From WJLY01 sp964562405 (GTDB taxonomy: Bacteria > Joyebacterota > Joyebacteria > Joyebacterales > Joyebacteraceae), in the NCBI GenBank assembly GCA_964562405.1, contig CAZLTC010000039.1:1-23096 (forward strand): a DNA stretch of 23,096 bases, written 5' to 3'. Below the pieces are notes generated by a model. The model searched no databases and was not told the origin of the DNA. It saw only the letters and a list, made by a program, of their open reading frames with translations. The position numbers were made by a program, and so were the translations under genes. Of the stretch, positions 22,573 to 23,096 are shown piece by piece; within the stretch, counting starts at the first letter, position 1; the number at the start of each line of letters is the position of its first letter.

Positions 22573-23096
22573 ATGCTGAGTCAAAGACCAGCCGTCGCGG
22601 TCCCGGCCGCGCTCGTCGTCGCCCTGGCTGTCGGCGGAACCGCCAGCGGACAGCAGGTCCGCGTCGTTCACTCGCCGTCTGCGGCCGCCGACGCCTTCCA
22701 ATCAGTTGGGATCGAGGCCGCTCTACCCGGGGACGTCAGGCCCGAGCGCGTGGCCGAGGCCGACGTTGTGGTGGAGCAGCCGGACGGCGGGTTCCTTGCC
22801 TTCCCGCTCGCGGTCTCGACGAACGTCCTCTTCGGGGAGATCCCGGCTGCCGTCGTGAGACCTCCCCGAATCCGATACTACATACGCCTGCTGGACGCTG
22901 ACGGCATTCTCTCCACGGCGCCCGCGGACGCGCCCGAGGCGGGGCTGTTCTCGGTGCCGGTTCACGAAGACCGCGCCGTGCCGGCGCCGGACGACTGGGC
23001 GGCCGGCGGGATCGACATACTGAGTCCACCTCCCGGAGAGGTCGTCGACGTGCCGACGCCGACGGTGGCCGTCGTGTTCGTCCCACCGCTAACCGC
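22573..23096 (+). CDS. Secreted Ig-like protein, N-terminal part (continues past window)
   Basis: The frame is open from ATG 22573 to the window end (174 codons plus 2 nt). The N-terminus has a signal peptide: MLSQRPAVAVPAALVVALAV, cleavage likely near GTASGQQ. The mature part contains a beta-strand pattern with GEIPAAVVRPPRIRYYIRLL and DADGILSTAPADAPEAG, which resembles a small Ig/FN3-like domain, and then a second unit starting GIDILSPPPGEVVDV. The visible part suggests a surface or outer-membrane protein with serial Ig-like domains; the rest is beyond the window. Possible start-site signals are the promoter at 22537-22565 and a distant GGAGG. The family is not recognised with confidence. 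Confidence 0.75.
   Translation, partial: MLSQRPAVAVPAALVVALAVGGTASGQQVRVVHSPSAAADAFQSVGIEAALPGDVRPERVAEADVVVEQPDGGFLAFPLAVSTNVLFGEIPAAVVRPPRIRYYIRLLDADGILSTAPADAPEAGLFSVPVHEDRAVPAPDDWAAGGIDILSPPPGEVVDVPTPTVAVVFVPPLT

Noticed and set aside
1..23096. tRNA, rRNA, insertion sequence, phage or CRISPR features
   Set aside because: No tRNA-like cloverleaf, rRNA stretch, transposase, integrase, terminal inverted repeats or repeat-spacer array was seen on either strand by eye.

Overview
The window is GC-rich, densely coding bacterial DNA with strong Shine-Dalgarno sites, several lipoproteins, type IV pilin-like genes and secreted proteins, so it comes from a diderm bacterium. The mix of genes (FG-GAP repeat kinase, LamG lipoprotein, Cys-rich beta-helix protein, secreted proteins ending in a Trp-Gly/Lys/Arg tail, GAF-like/PEP-synthase-like fusion) resembles uncultured FCB-related phyla such as Eisenbacteria or Krumholzibacteriota. 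That placement is inference from general resemblance. A run of exactly 100 N (13239-13338) marks a scaffold join, so this is draft, probably metagenomic, sequence.

Layout. 1-2153 (minus): a sensor kinase-like gene cut by the window edge, with lipobox, FG-GAP/VCBS-like repeats, a membrane helix and the start of a HATPase domain. 2353-5011 (minus): three pilin-like genes in a row (PulJ/PilW-like, PilX/DUF4900-like, PilV-like), preceded by a candidate sigma-54 promoter. 5280-6839 (minus): histidine ammonia-lyase with a Thr-Ser-Gly instead of Ala-Ser-Gly cofactor triad. 7249-8538 (plus, divergent from hutH): glutamate dehydrogenase. 8616-13380 (plus): two overlapping paralogous PEP-synthase-type ATP-grasp proteins that lack the usual phosphohistidine and PEP-binding domains; the second has an N-terminal GAF-like sensor region and is interrupted by the N gap. 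13442-15048 (minus): LamG lipoprotein followed by a metallophosphoesterase. 15235-16761 (plus): major facilitator transporter. 16848-18374 (plus) and 18458-19057 (minus): two unrelated secreted proteins, convergent across a perfect 12-bp hairpin, that share the same C-terminal tail. 19397-21323 (plus): a DUF155/RMD1-like membrane protein followed by a GNAT-C39 peptidase fusion. 21469-22398 (minus): Ig-like lipoprotein. 22573-end (plus): start of a secreted Ig-like protein.

How the genes fit together. HutH releases ammonia from histidine (or possibly another aromatic amino acid) and GdhA handles glutamate/ammonia, so the divergent pair suggests amino-acid nitrogen metabolism, although no other hut gene is present. 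The tandem ATP-grasp proteins follow gdhA on the same strand and may couple energy or nitrogen state to an unknown phosphotransfer. The pilin cluster lacks its assembly machinery and must rely on proteins encoded elsewhere. The most novel signal is the shared C-terminal tail VExxSWGx(I/L)KAx(F/Y)R-stop on two otherwise unrelated exported proteins, which looks like an undescribed sorting or anchoring signal. Next in interest are the swivel-less PEP-synthase-like pair and the DUF155 plus GNAT-C39 pair.
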